This document shows positions 14,928 through 20,633 of a DNA stretch of 20,633 nt, piece by piece. Within the stretch, counting starts at the first letter, position 1. Every line of letters starts with the position of its first letter. Source of the DNA: a virus; IMG/VR virus record IMGVR_UViG_3300026484_000079, positions 1 to 20,633 of that record. The stretch is one strand, 5' to 3'. The notes beneath the pieces were generated by a model that was not told the origin of the DNA, did not search any database, and saw nothing but the letters and a program-made list of their open reading frames with translations. The position numbers and the translations under genes are program-made.

Positions 14928-16196
14928 TTACACCTCTATTAATAGGGCTTTTTCTCTGTCTTTGTCTTCGATAGACAACATCTCTCCAGCTTCTAGTAAC
15001 TCCCATAGCGTATCTAAGCTAATAATTCCCTCTCTGTAAAGAGTTATGTTTTGATTTACTTGCTCAGGTGTAAGTTTATTGCTATCATAATCTTTATTAA
15101 TAAACACTTCTTTATCTGTTTTATAAATAGGGTTGTATAGGCTTAAAAGTTTAATAGCTTTATTGATGCCTCTCTCAACTTCTTGTGCAATAGATACTAA
15201 TTTACTTTCGTCTTCTGTGCTTTCTGTTTCAACTTGTGTAGCTGTTTTAACTTTAGATGATGTTGCAAATGTAACTGCAATATTAAGCATTTGAGTTTCT
15301 AAATCTGCAATTCTTTCTTTAATTGCTTGAGTATTTTTAGCCTCAAGCCCTACCCATTCAAAACCAGCTTCATTTTTAGGAGCATCAAAGTTAATTCCAT
15401 CGTTTATTCCAATAGTTACCACGCTATTTTCATCCATAGGTAGCATATAACTAACTGGAATTGGTGCTGATGCAATACGAATATAATTATCTAGTTCACT
15501 ATTTCTATTCATATGTGATATATTTAATTTAGCCTGATCGTAAACAATAGGAACATCATCAACGCCAATTTTAACAATAGGGACTTCTTTCAATCCTGTT
15601 TCTATTTTATAGAACAACTCGTCACCTCTATACACTTCAACAAGCCCACTATCATAAAATACTTTATATTGCTCTGCTACAGCTTCTTTGAATCCATCAT
15701 AAGTTGAGTAAAACTCTCTAATCATAACCCATTCGTAAGAGTTTGCTGTTTTCATTTTCCAATTCACAACATTATTACGCTCTATATGTACAAAATAAGG
15801 ACGAAAATCAGCACGTAATTCATCAGCCTTAGTTTTTATGTTATCACTTAATGTTGGTGCGTCAACAAGAATAAAAGTGTAACCGTCTTTCACTACTGAT
15901 TTTAAAATATCTTTACCGAACTGATTGATGTCTCTAGTTAAATCAATTGTTTTAAAAATATCAAAATCTAACTCACTTTTATCAAATGGTTTTCTGAATA
16001 TAATATTTGCAATACTGTCAACTGTTCGTTTTACATAATTATCAAGGGTTGAAACTTTCGCTCTCTCTTCGAATTTCTTAGCGTTCTCTCTTGTAAACTG
16101 TTGCAAATATGCACTAGCAGTTAACGAACCACTATAAACGTTATTGCATAATTCAACTATAGACTTTTTAGCCTCATAATCACTTTTGAAGTCCAT
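14928..16196 (-). CDS. Portal protein, DUF4055-like (422 aa)
   Basis: The portal is the dodecameric DNA gate at one head vertex and the docking site for terminase. Features that fit: order (terminase, portal, MuF), length, an early Y-L-Q-Q-F-T-R-E-N-A-K-K-F-E-E-R-A box, VDSIANIIFRKPFD (about 57-70), an F-I-L-V-D-A-P box (about 105-111), and a C-terminal Q-V-N-Q-N-I segment. The pattern is close to the DUF4055 portal family in my memory. I choose ATG 16196 (MDFKSDYEAKK) over an upstream in-frame ATG at 16241, because AGGGG lies 5 bases before it and the added leader looks non-coding. A TGGTATAAT promoter-like site lies about 100 bases upstream. Confidence 0.82.
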   Translation of the reverse strand: MDFKSDYEAKKSIVELCNNVYSGSLTASAYLQQFTRENAKKFEERAKVSTLDNYVKRTVDSIANIIFRKPFDKSELDFDIFKTIDLTRDINQFGKDILKSVVKDGYTFILVDAPTLSDNIKTKADELRADFRPYFVHIERNNVVNWKMKTANSYEWVMIREFYSTYDGFKEAVAEQYKVFYDSGLVEVYRGDELFYKIETGLKEVPIVKIGVDDVPIVYDQAKLNISHMNRNSELDNYIRIASAPIPVSYMLPMDENSVVTIGINDGINFDAPKNEAGFEWVGLEAKNTQAIKERIADLETQMLNIAVTFATSSKVKTATQVETESTEDESKLVSIAQEVERGINKAIKLLSLYNPIYKTDKEVFINKDYDSNKLTPEQVNQNITLYREGIISLDTLWELLEAGEMLSIEDKDREKALLIEV

Positions 16197-16201
16197 CGTA
16201 A

Positions 16202-16208
16202 CCCCTTT
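16202..16208 (-). promoter_or_regulatory. Shine-Dalgarno that fixes the portal start
   Basis: AAAGGGG ends 5 bases before ATG 16196, whereas the in-frame ATG at 16241 lacks a comparable site. This supports the shorter 422-aa portal. Confidence 0.65.
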
Positions 16209-16295
16209 TAAAAACTTTTGCTTTAGGCAAATCTCTACCAAAAGGCTTTAGCAATATCCTATATAATAAAGTCAATAACAATCCTTTTTAGCGAA

Positions 16296-16304
16296 ATTAT
16301 ACCA
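16296..16304 (-). promoter_or_regulatory. Possible promoter upstream of portal
   Basis: TGGTATAAT (16304-16296), an extended -10, spans the last codons of the large terminase gene. RNA would begin near 16289, about 93 bases before the portal start, inside a 100-base gap with no open frame. The -35 is not recognisable. Confidence 0.4.
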
Positions 16305-17541
16305 TTTTACTTTGTCTAATTGTTGCACGCGGTGCTGTTAAACCAAATTTATAATGAATAACATAACCTAGTGCGTCGTTAAAGTCATCAACCGTAGCAG
16401 CTCCTCCGAACTTTTCAGGCTCTCCGTTATCGTTATATGCTTGCTGTTCAAGTGCCATTGTTAGCTGTGGGCATCGCAACGTGTTTACAAGCAACTCGTT
16501 TCTATAAAACATATTATTCACACTATTCACCCTATCTCTTACACGTGGGTTTTTAGATGGAGCTTGTATGATAAATCCTGCCTCTTTTAATAGCTTCATA
16601 TCACTTTTACTTGAATTTGTTTTCTCTGAATTACTCGAAGCGTCTGGAACGATAACTATTTTATGTTTATGGTAATTTTCTTTTAAGTAGTTGATTATTT
16701 CGTGTGTATCACTTACAACGTATTCACTAACTACAACAGGTTTATTATCTCTTAAAACTACGATTGTACCAACGCACCCACCAACGTTAAAATCTTGACC
16801 TATGTATAAAATATCATTTGGCTTTATGGTTTCGTCTGTGTTATGTTTTTCTCTGTTGAAATAAGAGTAAACAGTACCACTTGCTAAGTTTACAAATTCC
16901 CCCTCTAAATAAGCTTTTAATAGCTGAGGTGGATATTGTGTTTTGAGCGTTTTTATAAAGTCATCAGGTAAATATTTGTTATCAGTTGTTTTTGCACGTA
17001 TAAGCTTTCTATCACCTTTGTTGTCTGTTACAAATATCTTGTAAAGTGCTTTAAATCCCTCTGGTGTTGAGACTATAATCAATTGTCTAACTCTCCCAGC
17101 TCTTAAACGCCCTAAGATTTTCTCAAATGCTTTTAATGCTAATTCTATTTTAGAAGTATCTAACTCATCCATAATAGCCCACGCTGCATTGATACCAACT
17201 AAACGCTCGTAATTTTCTGCACTCATACATAGTATTTTATTAGTGGCACCATTTACACGTATTTCAAATATGGAATTAGATTTATTAAAAGTATAATCTA
17301 TGTTATGCTTATCAAGTGTCGATAGCATATCTGGTATAAAAATATCTCTCAACATAGGATAAGTAGGCTCTGTTATTATTCCTACTGTGTTTGGATTTAA
17401 TAAAGTTAATTGCAAAGCCTTCTCACAAGCTGCATAAGTCTTGCCACTTCCGTATCCTGCAACCATTCCAATAATTTTAGTTTTAATGTCTTTTAAAAGT
17501 TCGTATTGATGCTTTAAAAGCTTTATTTCTATTTTACTCAT
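16297..17541 (-). CDS. terL: Terminase large subunit, ATPase and nuclease (414 aa)
   Basis: This is the packaging motor and DNA-cutting enzyme. The ATPase motifs are clear: Walker A GYGSGKT (29-35), Walker B WAIMDE with catalytic Glu126, and the coupling motif STPEG (158-162). The RNase H-like nuclease is complete: Asp250 in YIGQDFNVGG, Asp300 in IVIVPDASSNS, and Asp389 in DDFNDALGY. At 414 aa the subunit is of the compact PBSX/SPP1-like kind. It starts within the small subunit gene (8-base overlap), which suggests coupling. All catalytic residues appear intact. Whether packaging is by cos or headful cannot be told from sequence alone here. Confidence 0.96.
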   Translation of the reverse strand: MSKIEIKLLKHQYELLKDIKTKIIGMVAGYGSGKTYAACEKALQLTLLNPNTVGIITEPTYPMLRDIFIPDMLSTLDKHNIDYTFNKSNSIFEIRVNGATNKILCMSAENYERLVGINAAWAIMDELDTSKIELALKAFEKILGRLRAGRVRQLIIVSTPEGFKALYKIFVTDNKGDRKLIRAKTTDNKYLPDDFIKTLKTQYPPQLLKAYLEGEFVNLASGTVYSYFNREKHNTDETIKPNDILYIGQDFNVGGCVGTIVVLRDNKPVVVSEYVVSDTHEIINYLKENYHKHKIVIVPDASSNSEKTNSSKSDMKLLKEAGFIIQAPSKNPRVRDRVNSVNNMFYRNELLVNTLRCPQLTMALEQQAYNDNGEPEKFGGAATVDDFNDALGYVIHYKFGLTAPRATIRQSKMV

Positions 17542-18094
17542 CTAAAATTAACTTAATCTCATTCACTTGTGCTACTTTTGTATCTTGCTGCACGTTTACT
17601 TCTGTTTTGCCATTATCTATAACACCAAGTGTTTGACCTGTCTTATAAAGTGCATTACTTGCTTTTTCGTAGTGTTCTGGTTGCATATCATATTCTACAA
17701 CTTCTGGAGATGATATTCCGCCTCCTTGATTAACTGTGACTACTTTTTGTGCTTTGCCTTTTCTAATAGACTCTTGAAGCCCTTGCAATATATCGTTTGC
17801 TACTGAATGAACACTCTCCATATTTTTATATTTGTACTCAATACTATCTAGCTTATATCGTGCAGCTTGTTCGACTGCTTTTCGCTCAATCGTACTAATT
17901 TCGTACTTTTTAACTTGCTCTAATCGAACTTGTGCATTTACTAAGTCAGAGTTATCTTTCTCTACGCCTTTGCATATTTTCCTTACTGCACCCTCCGTTA
18001 TCTTATATGCCTTTGCTAATTGTATGTTAGTATAAGCACCAGTTTTGTATTTAGCTATTAAGTTGTTTTTTTGCCTATCTGTTAATTTAGCCAT
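17534..18094 (-). CDS. terS: Terminase small subunit (186 aa)
   Basis: This subunit recognises phage DNA and feeds it to the large subunit. It has an HTH-type stretch (N-I-Q-L-A-K-A-Y-K-I-T-E-G-A-V-R-K-I, residues about 25-42), then a long helical region with oligomerisation character, and a C-terminal tail that ends VAQVNEIKLILDE, where contact with the large subunit is usual. The start at ATG 18094 (MAKLTDRQKNN) is preferred over ATG 18106, since GGGGA lies 5-6 bases before it and MAKLT-(D/E)-(R/K)-Q is a usual small-terminase start. It overlaps the large subunit gene by 8 bases. No enzymatic motif is expected. Confidence 0.88.
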   Translation of the reverse strand: MAKLTDRQKNNLIAKYKTGAYTNIQLAKAYKITEGAVRKICKGVEKDNSDLVNAQVRLEQVKKYEISTIERKAVEQAARYKLDSIEYKYKNMESVHSVANDILQGLQESIRKGKAQKVVTVNQGGGISSPEVVEYDMQPEHYEKASNALYKTGQTLGVIDNGKTEVNVQQDTKVAQVNEIKLILDE

Positions 18095-18106
18095 ATGTTT
18101 CCCCAT

Positions 18107-18667
18107 TTAAAGCATTTCATCTTTTAAATCTTTTATCTTTTGCTTGTATGTCTTTATAATCTCTTGAAGTTCATCAATCTTCCAATCTTTTAGTTGGTTT
18201 GGCTGCTCTAACTTCTCGACTTCCTCTAAACCTATCCTTTTGATAAGTTCTTCTCTGTATGGCACTAAATTGCCGCTAAGTACAGTATTGCAACGATAAC
18301 AAGATTTATGCACGTTGTTCTCATTAAATCTTAATGCACTATATCCACCTACTGGTTTAAAGTGACTGGCGTGATATTGAATACCTTGTTTTGTGGTTCC
18401 ACAACTTACACACGGAAGATCTTTATCTCTTAATCTGATATATGTATTAAAAGTTTTTTGAGCTAACTCTTTCAAAGCAGATTTATCGCTTTGTTTCCAT
18501 TGTTTTAATGCTTTGCGATTTTCACTCTTTTTCTTTTTTTCCCGCTTTTCTTGTTGCTTTTTAGCGTATTCGATACTGCACTCGAAACCACAAACCAAAT
18601 GATTCATATGATTTTTAACATATTCTTGTTTACAAATCTTGCATTTGGCTTTTTTCGGATAACTCAT
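18107..18667 (-). CDS. ninG: NinG-family recombination protein (186 aa)
   Basis: It matches lambda NinG (Rap) layout along its full length. First, a zinc-ribbon-like start has Cys9, Cys12, Cys26 and Cys30. Next comes a lysine/glutamate-rich helix, then N-T-Y-I-R-L-R-D (about 74-81). The C-terminal nuclease-like part has Cys86/Cys89, H-A-S-H (99-102), GGYSALRFNENNVH and Cys123/Cys126 with S-G-N. It ends with a helical EELIKRIGLEEVEKLE stretch. Rap is a structure-specific endonuclease of branched DNA that works in phage recombination. The gene overlaps its upstream neighbour by 4 bases (ATGA) and ends one base before the upstream small-terminase ATG, so it is part of the same operon. Confidence 0.93.
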   Translation of the reverse strand: MSYPKKAKCKICKQEYVKNHMNHLVCGFECSIEYAKKQQEKREKKKKSENRKALKQWKQSDKSALKELAQKTFNTYIRLRDKDLPCVSCGTTKQGIQYHASHFKPVGGYSALRFNENNVHKSCYRCNTVLSGNLVPYREELIKRIGLEEVEKLEQPNQLKDWKIDELQEIIKTYKQKIKDLKDEML

Positions 18668-18816
18668 TTTTTCTTTTCCATATTTTCTTTATAGGCTGGT
18701 AACCCAAACTGCAACAAGATTCTCTTTTTCTTGTCAAACTTTCTAGCTGTTATATGGGCAATACCTAGAAAATCTGCGACATCTTTTAAAGAAGCCTTTT
18801 TAATTTTTCGTTTCAT
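18664..18816 (-). CDS. Small HTH-like protein (50 aa)
   Basis: The product MKRKIKKASLKDVADFLGIA continues with an HTH-like second helix (H-I-T-A-R-K-F-D-K-K-K-R) and a conserved-looking L-L-Q-F-G-L-P-A-Y-K end. The pattern is that of excisionase- or Cro-like small DNA-binding proteins. The longer in-frame start at 18897 is rejected: those codons are the out-of-frame reading of the 55-aa gene, and ATG 18816 has AAGGA at 8-base spacing. It overlaps ninG by ATGA. A regulatory role in the phage is inferred from the HTH-like shape and is not proven. Confidence 0.7.
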   Translation of the reverse strand: MKRKIKKASLKDVADFLGIAHITARKFDKKKRILLQFGLPAYKENMEKKK

Positions 18817-18817
18817 T

Positions 18818-18985
18818 TTAATATCCTTTTTTAAAAAATTTCCAATAAACCTTATAAACATTCCAGAACAAAGAATGTCTAGGTAAGCCTGATTCAAAAA
18901 AACTCTGCAACATTTCTCCGTAATCTGTTCTTTTCATTCTAAACTTAATTACTCCATCTTTTGTATAAGCCACCAAGTGCTCCAT
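18818..18985 (-). CDS. Hidden 55-aa protein overlapping the preceding gene
   Basis: An ATG at 18985 opens a frame of 55 codons, MEHLVAYTKDGVIKFRMKRT and onward, ending in an aromatic, basic tail (V-Y-W-K-F-F-K-K-G-Y) at TAA 18820-18818. AAAGGA sits about 8 bases before the ATG, inside the upstream gene. The frame overlaps the last 41 bases of that gene and ends one base before the HTH-like gene, filling an otherwise empty gap. An alternative start is the internal ATG (MKRTDYGEML). Its close fit to both neighbours and good ribosome site make it likely real. Function unknown. Confidence 0.65.
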   Translation of the reverse strand: MEHLVAYTKDGVIKFRMKRTDYGEMLQSFFESGLPRHSLFWNVYKVYWKFFKKGY

Positions 18986-19259
18986 TGTATGTTCCTTTTT
19001 TTGAATAAATTGCGTATATATGCTCTAAATACTCTTTTAAAGTAGTTGTTTCAAGTTCTTGTAGATCATTGCTGATGTTCCAAAATCTTTTATCCCCAAA
19101 CTCTTCAAACAGTAACTCGTTTGCTCTCTTAACTATCGATTCTGCTCTTTCATAGTGCATAGTTGGATAAAGTCCATAACCATTTTGTAAATATTTATCA
19201 CTTCTAAGATCTAATCTAAACTCTTTCTTCAAAGTGCTAAAAAACTCTTTCTTGTTCAT
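18945..19259 (-). CDS. Unknown phage protein (104 aa)
   Basis: I do not recognise this protein. It starts MNKKEFFSTLKKEFRLDLRS, is charged and mostly helical, and has a conserved-looking Y-P-T-M-H-Y-E-R-A-E segment (about 31-40) and a late G-A-L-G-G-L-Y-K-R-W. A Trp-Asn-Ile-Ser segment sits in the middle. No signal peptide, membrane segment or cysteine motif. AAAGGA precedes the ATG at good spacing. A TATAAT sits 26 bases upstream, so this may start a small transcription unit reaching the terminase genes. The final 41 bases also code for the 55-aa protein. Confidence 0.75.
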   Translation of the reverse strand: MNKKEFFSTLKKEFRLDLRSDKYLQNGYGLYPTMHYERAESIVKRANELLFEEFGDKRFWNISNDLQELETTTLKEYLEHIYAIYSKKGTYNGALGGLYKRWSN

Positions 19260-19280
19260 TTCGCTTCCTTTAATTTCAAG

Positions 19281-19307
19281 TTTAATTATAGTTTAGAAGT
19301 AATTAAA
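19281..19307 (-). promoter_or_regulatory. Possible promoter with overlapping inverted repeat
   Basis: TATAAT (19290-19285) lies in the 66-base gap after the methyltransferase gene. A perfect 8-base inverted repeat, TTTAATTA and TAATTAAA, spaced by 11 bases (19281-19307), overlaps it. There is no -35 consensus. The sequence is nearly all A/T, so chance is a serious alternative. Confidence 0.4.
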
Positions 19308-19325
19308 TACCGCTTAAAATGTATA

Positions 19326-19979
19326 TTAAATACCTAGTCTATCTTTCGCTATATTGTAATATTTCTCGTCTAGCTCTATGCCAATGCCTTTGCGACCTAA
19401 GTTTTTGCAAGCAACTAAAGTGCTAGCACTGCCAGCAAATGGGTCTAGGATCACATTGTATTTATCAGTAAATTTTTCTATTAAATGCTCAATCAAATCG
19501 ACTGGTTTTTCAGTAGGATGATTTTTATTTCCTGTCTTGTTGAACTTTAAAATATTTGGTGTTCTTTTTCCATTTATCAATCTTCTACCTTTATGCAAAA
19601 ACAAAATAAATTCTACTTTTGGTGCAAAATCTCCTCTCAAATCTCCCATAGAGGTATTATTTTTTTCCCACACTAAAATATTTTTTATCTTAAAATAGTT
19701 CTCAAATGCTATTTTGAATTTATCAATATTATGGAAGCTGCAAAAGATATAATGTGCTGTGTTTTCTTTACTCAAGTTATAACATTTTTCTGCAAAATCG
19801 TCCAGCCACACTAAGCTATCATCATTTTTTATTTTGTTATACTTTTCATTTCTATAATTGGACTGAAAATTTATTCCGTATGGTGGGTCTGTTATTATTG
19901 AATCAACTTTTACACCCTTTTGAATCAATCCGTCCATAACTTCCAAACAATCGCCGTGTATTAATTCTATATCTTTCAT
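19326..19979 (-). CDS. Orphan DNA methyltransferase, beta class, N6-adenine or N4-cytosine (217 aa)
   Basis: Catalytic motif IV DPPY is at residues 31-34 (SIITDPPYGINF). The S-adenosylmethionine-binding motif I, DPFAGSAS (179-186), comes near the C-terminus. The order IV before I defines the beta class. The HPTEKP box (about 152-160) and I-G-I-E-L-D-E-K-Y-Y end fit too. DPPY points to N6-adenine or N4-cytosine methylation of host or phage DNA. The target-recognition region is short, which makes specificity unpredictable. No restriction gene is nearby, so it is an orphan, perhaps protecting phage DNA. AAAGGA precedes the ATG, which overlaps nothing and lies one base after the neighbour's stop. 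Confidence 0.93.
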   Translation of the reverse strand: MKDIELIHGDCLEVMDGLIQKGVKVDSIITDPPYGINFQSNYRNEKYNKIKNDDSLVWLDDFAEKCYNLSKENTAHYIFCSFHNIDKFKIAFENYFKIKNILVWEKNNTSMGDLRGDFAPKVEFILFLHKGRRLINGKRTPNILKFNKTGNKNHPTEKPVDLIEHLIEKFTDKYNVILDPFAGSASTLVACKNLGRKGIGIELDEKYYNIAKDRLGI

Positions 19980-19980
19980 A

Positions 19981-20196
19981 CTACAATCCTTTTAAAAGCT
20001 CTTTGATTTCATCTTCTGTGCTATCTGCTTTAAGTGCTATTGTTTGAATAGTTATTTCAAGAGTTCCTATGTCGAACATCCAATCATAGTCAAAAAATAC
20101 TTTATAAAAAGTTGTAGTTCCAAATTTTGCACTCTGTTTTGTGTGTTTCTCTACTAAAACCCTTAAATCATTTACTTCAAAATCTACTTTTTCCAT
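19981..20196 (-). CDS. Unknown small phage protein (71 aa)
   Basis: I do not recognise the family. The product is acidic and beta-then-helix in character, starting MEKVDFEVNDLRVLVEKHT, with a hydrophobic aromatic segment F-Y-K-V-F-F-D-Y-D-W and a charged helical end D-E-I-K-E-L-L-K-G-L. Its ribosome site is GAGGAG formed by the last Glu codons of the upstream gene. It ends one base before the methyltransferase start, so the two are likely co-translated. Function unknown. Confidence 0.7.
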   Translation of the reverse strand: MEKVDFEVNDLRVLVEKHTKQSAKFGTTTFYKVFFDYDWMFDIGTLEITIQTIALKADSTEDEIKELLKGL

Positions 20197-20201
20197 TTTT
20201 C

Positions 20202-20633
20202 TTACTCCTCATATAGTTTTTTAAGTGCAGTTTCTACACTAAATTTTTTTGTTTTTTCTTTTTGTATAGCTCTCTCAAGCCTTTTAAAATAGACATATAA
20301 ATATGCCAATCTTTTGCCTCTGTTTAATTTAAACATTCTCTCTCTTATATTAAACTCTTCAAAAAGATATTTAGTGACGTACTCTCTTAAAGAAGCCGTT
20401 TCTGTAACTGTTAAGCCAAAATAATTAGATATAGTATCTGTTATTTGTTTTTCACTTGCGAATGGTTCTAGCACATATAGAAAATTCTGGCAATACTCTT
20501 TTATTCTAAAATATCTCAAAACTCTCGAAGTGAGATACTTTTCATCTATATAAACAGTTCCATTGTTTTTTTTAATGTAATAATTTTTCTTAACGTTATT
20601 ATAAAGTTGAGCTTCTGTTACTTCCCACTTTTC
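20202..20633 (-). CDS. Partial CDS, unknown, N-terminus beyond the window
   Basis: The frame is open from the right edge (EKWEVTEAQLYNNV) through an in-frame TTG at 20519 to TAA at 20202, 143 residues in the window. The TTG is therefore not the start; the true one lies upstream. The visible part is basic and aromatic, rich in Tyr/Phe/Lys, with an early V-T-E-A-Q-L-Y-N-N-V-K-K stretch that has the look of a DNA-binding helix, then L-R-E-Y-V-T-K-Y-L-F-E-E and K-L-N-R-G-K-R-L-A-Y-L. I do not know the family. It could be an early or replication-associated protein. Its last codons form the ribosome site of the next gene. Confidence 0.75.
   Translation of the reverse strand, partial: EKWEVTEAQLYNNVKKNYYIKKNNGTVYIDEKYLTSRVLRYFRIKEYCQNFLYVLEPFASEKQITDTISNYFGLTVTETASLREYVTKYLFEEFNIRERMFKLNRGKRLAYLYVYFKRLERAIQKEKTKKFSVETALKKLYEE

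Noticed and set aside
18817-18897. The upstream ATG that would give a 77-aa form of the HTH-like protein
   Set aside because: The added residues are an out-of-frame reading of the 55-aa gene, and the downstream ATG has a good ribosome site.
20517-20519. TTG as start of the rightmost protein
   Set aside because: The same frame stays open for 38 more codons to the window edge with coding-like sequence, so the gene is cut by the window.
1-20633. CRISPR array, insertion sequence, integrase or defence genes
   Set aside because: No regular repeats with spacers, no transposase motifs, no inverted-repeat-bounded element and no recombinase signature were seen. The lone methyltransferase is not enough for a restriction system.

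Overview
The window is the packaging, head and tail (late structural) region of a siphovirus-type phage or prophage. Every supported gene lies on the minus strand, so the biological order runs from high to low coordinates. By eye the DNA is AT-rich (roughly one third G+C), lysine- and asparagine-rich in its products, with AAGGA-type ribosome binding sites and TGnTATAAT-type promoters that lack a clear -35. That style fits a Campylobacterota host (Sulfurimonas, Sulfurovum or Arcobacter relatives), but this is inference. No host gene, integrase, lysis gene, tRNA or att site is visible, so integrated versus free phage cannot be decided.

Layout from right to left. (1) 20633-18107: a cut-off gene, small unknown proteins, an orphan beta-class DNA methyltransferase, a small HTH-like protein and a lambda NinG-type protein, tightly packed. 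A 55-aa gene hides here, overlapping its neighbour. (2) 18094-16297: small and large terminase. (3) 16196-13997: portal and a MuF/SPP1 gp7-type minor head protein. (4) 13851-11814: scaffold, major capsid protein and a cement-like protein, preceded by the best promoter and strongest Shine-Dalgarno in the window. (5) 11803-10098: a 49-aa protein and four connector/neck/tail-terminator proteins. (6) 10082-5203: major tail protein, the two tail assembly chaperones (the second made only by -1 frameshifting) and the tape measure protein. (7) 5188-1: one tail-tip protein, a 1247-aa modular tail fibre and a cut-off downstream gene.

Together the genes cover one assembly path. The scaffold shapes the capsid around the portal, the terminase fills it, and the connector proteins close it. 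The chaperones and tape measure set tail length, and the tip protein and fibre recognise the host. Methyltransferase and NinG belong to the DNA-handling genes just upstream.

Most notable are a dnaX-like three-part frameshift signal at 8587-8637, a fibre built from a duplicated module flanking a carbohydrate-binding-like domain, two repeat sets in the tape measure, and a promoter with an operator-like inverted repeat before the scaffold. I see no defence system, CRISPR or clearly novel enzyme system.
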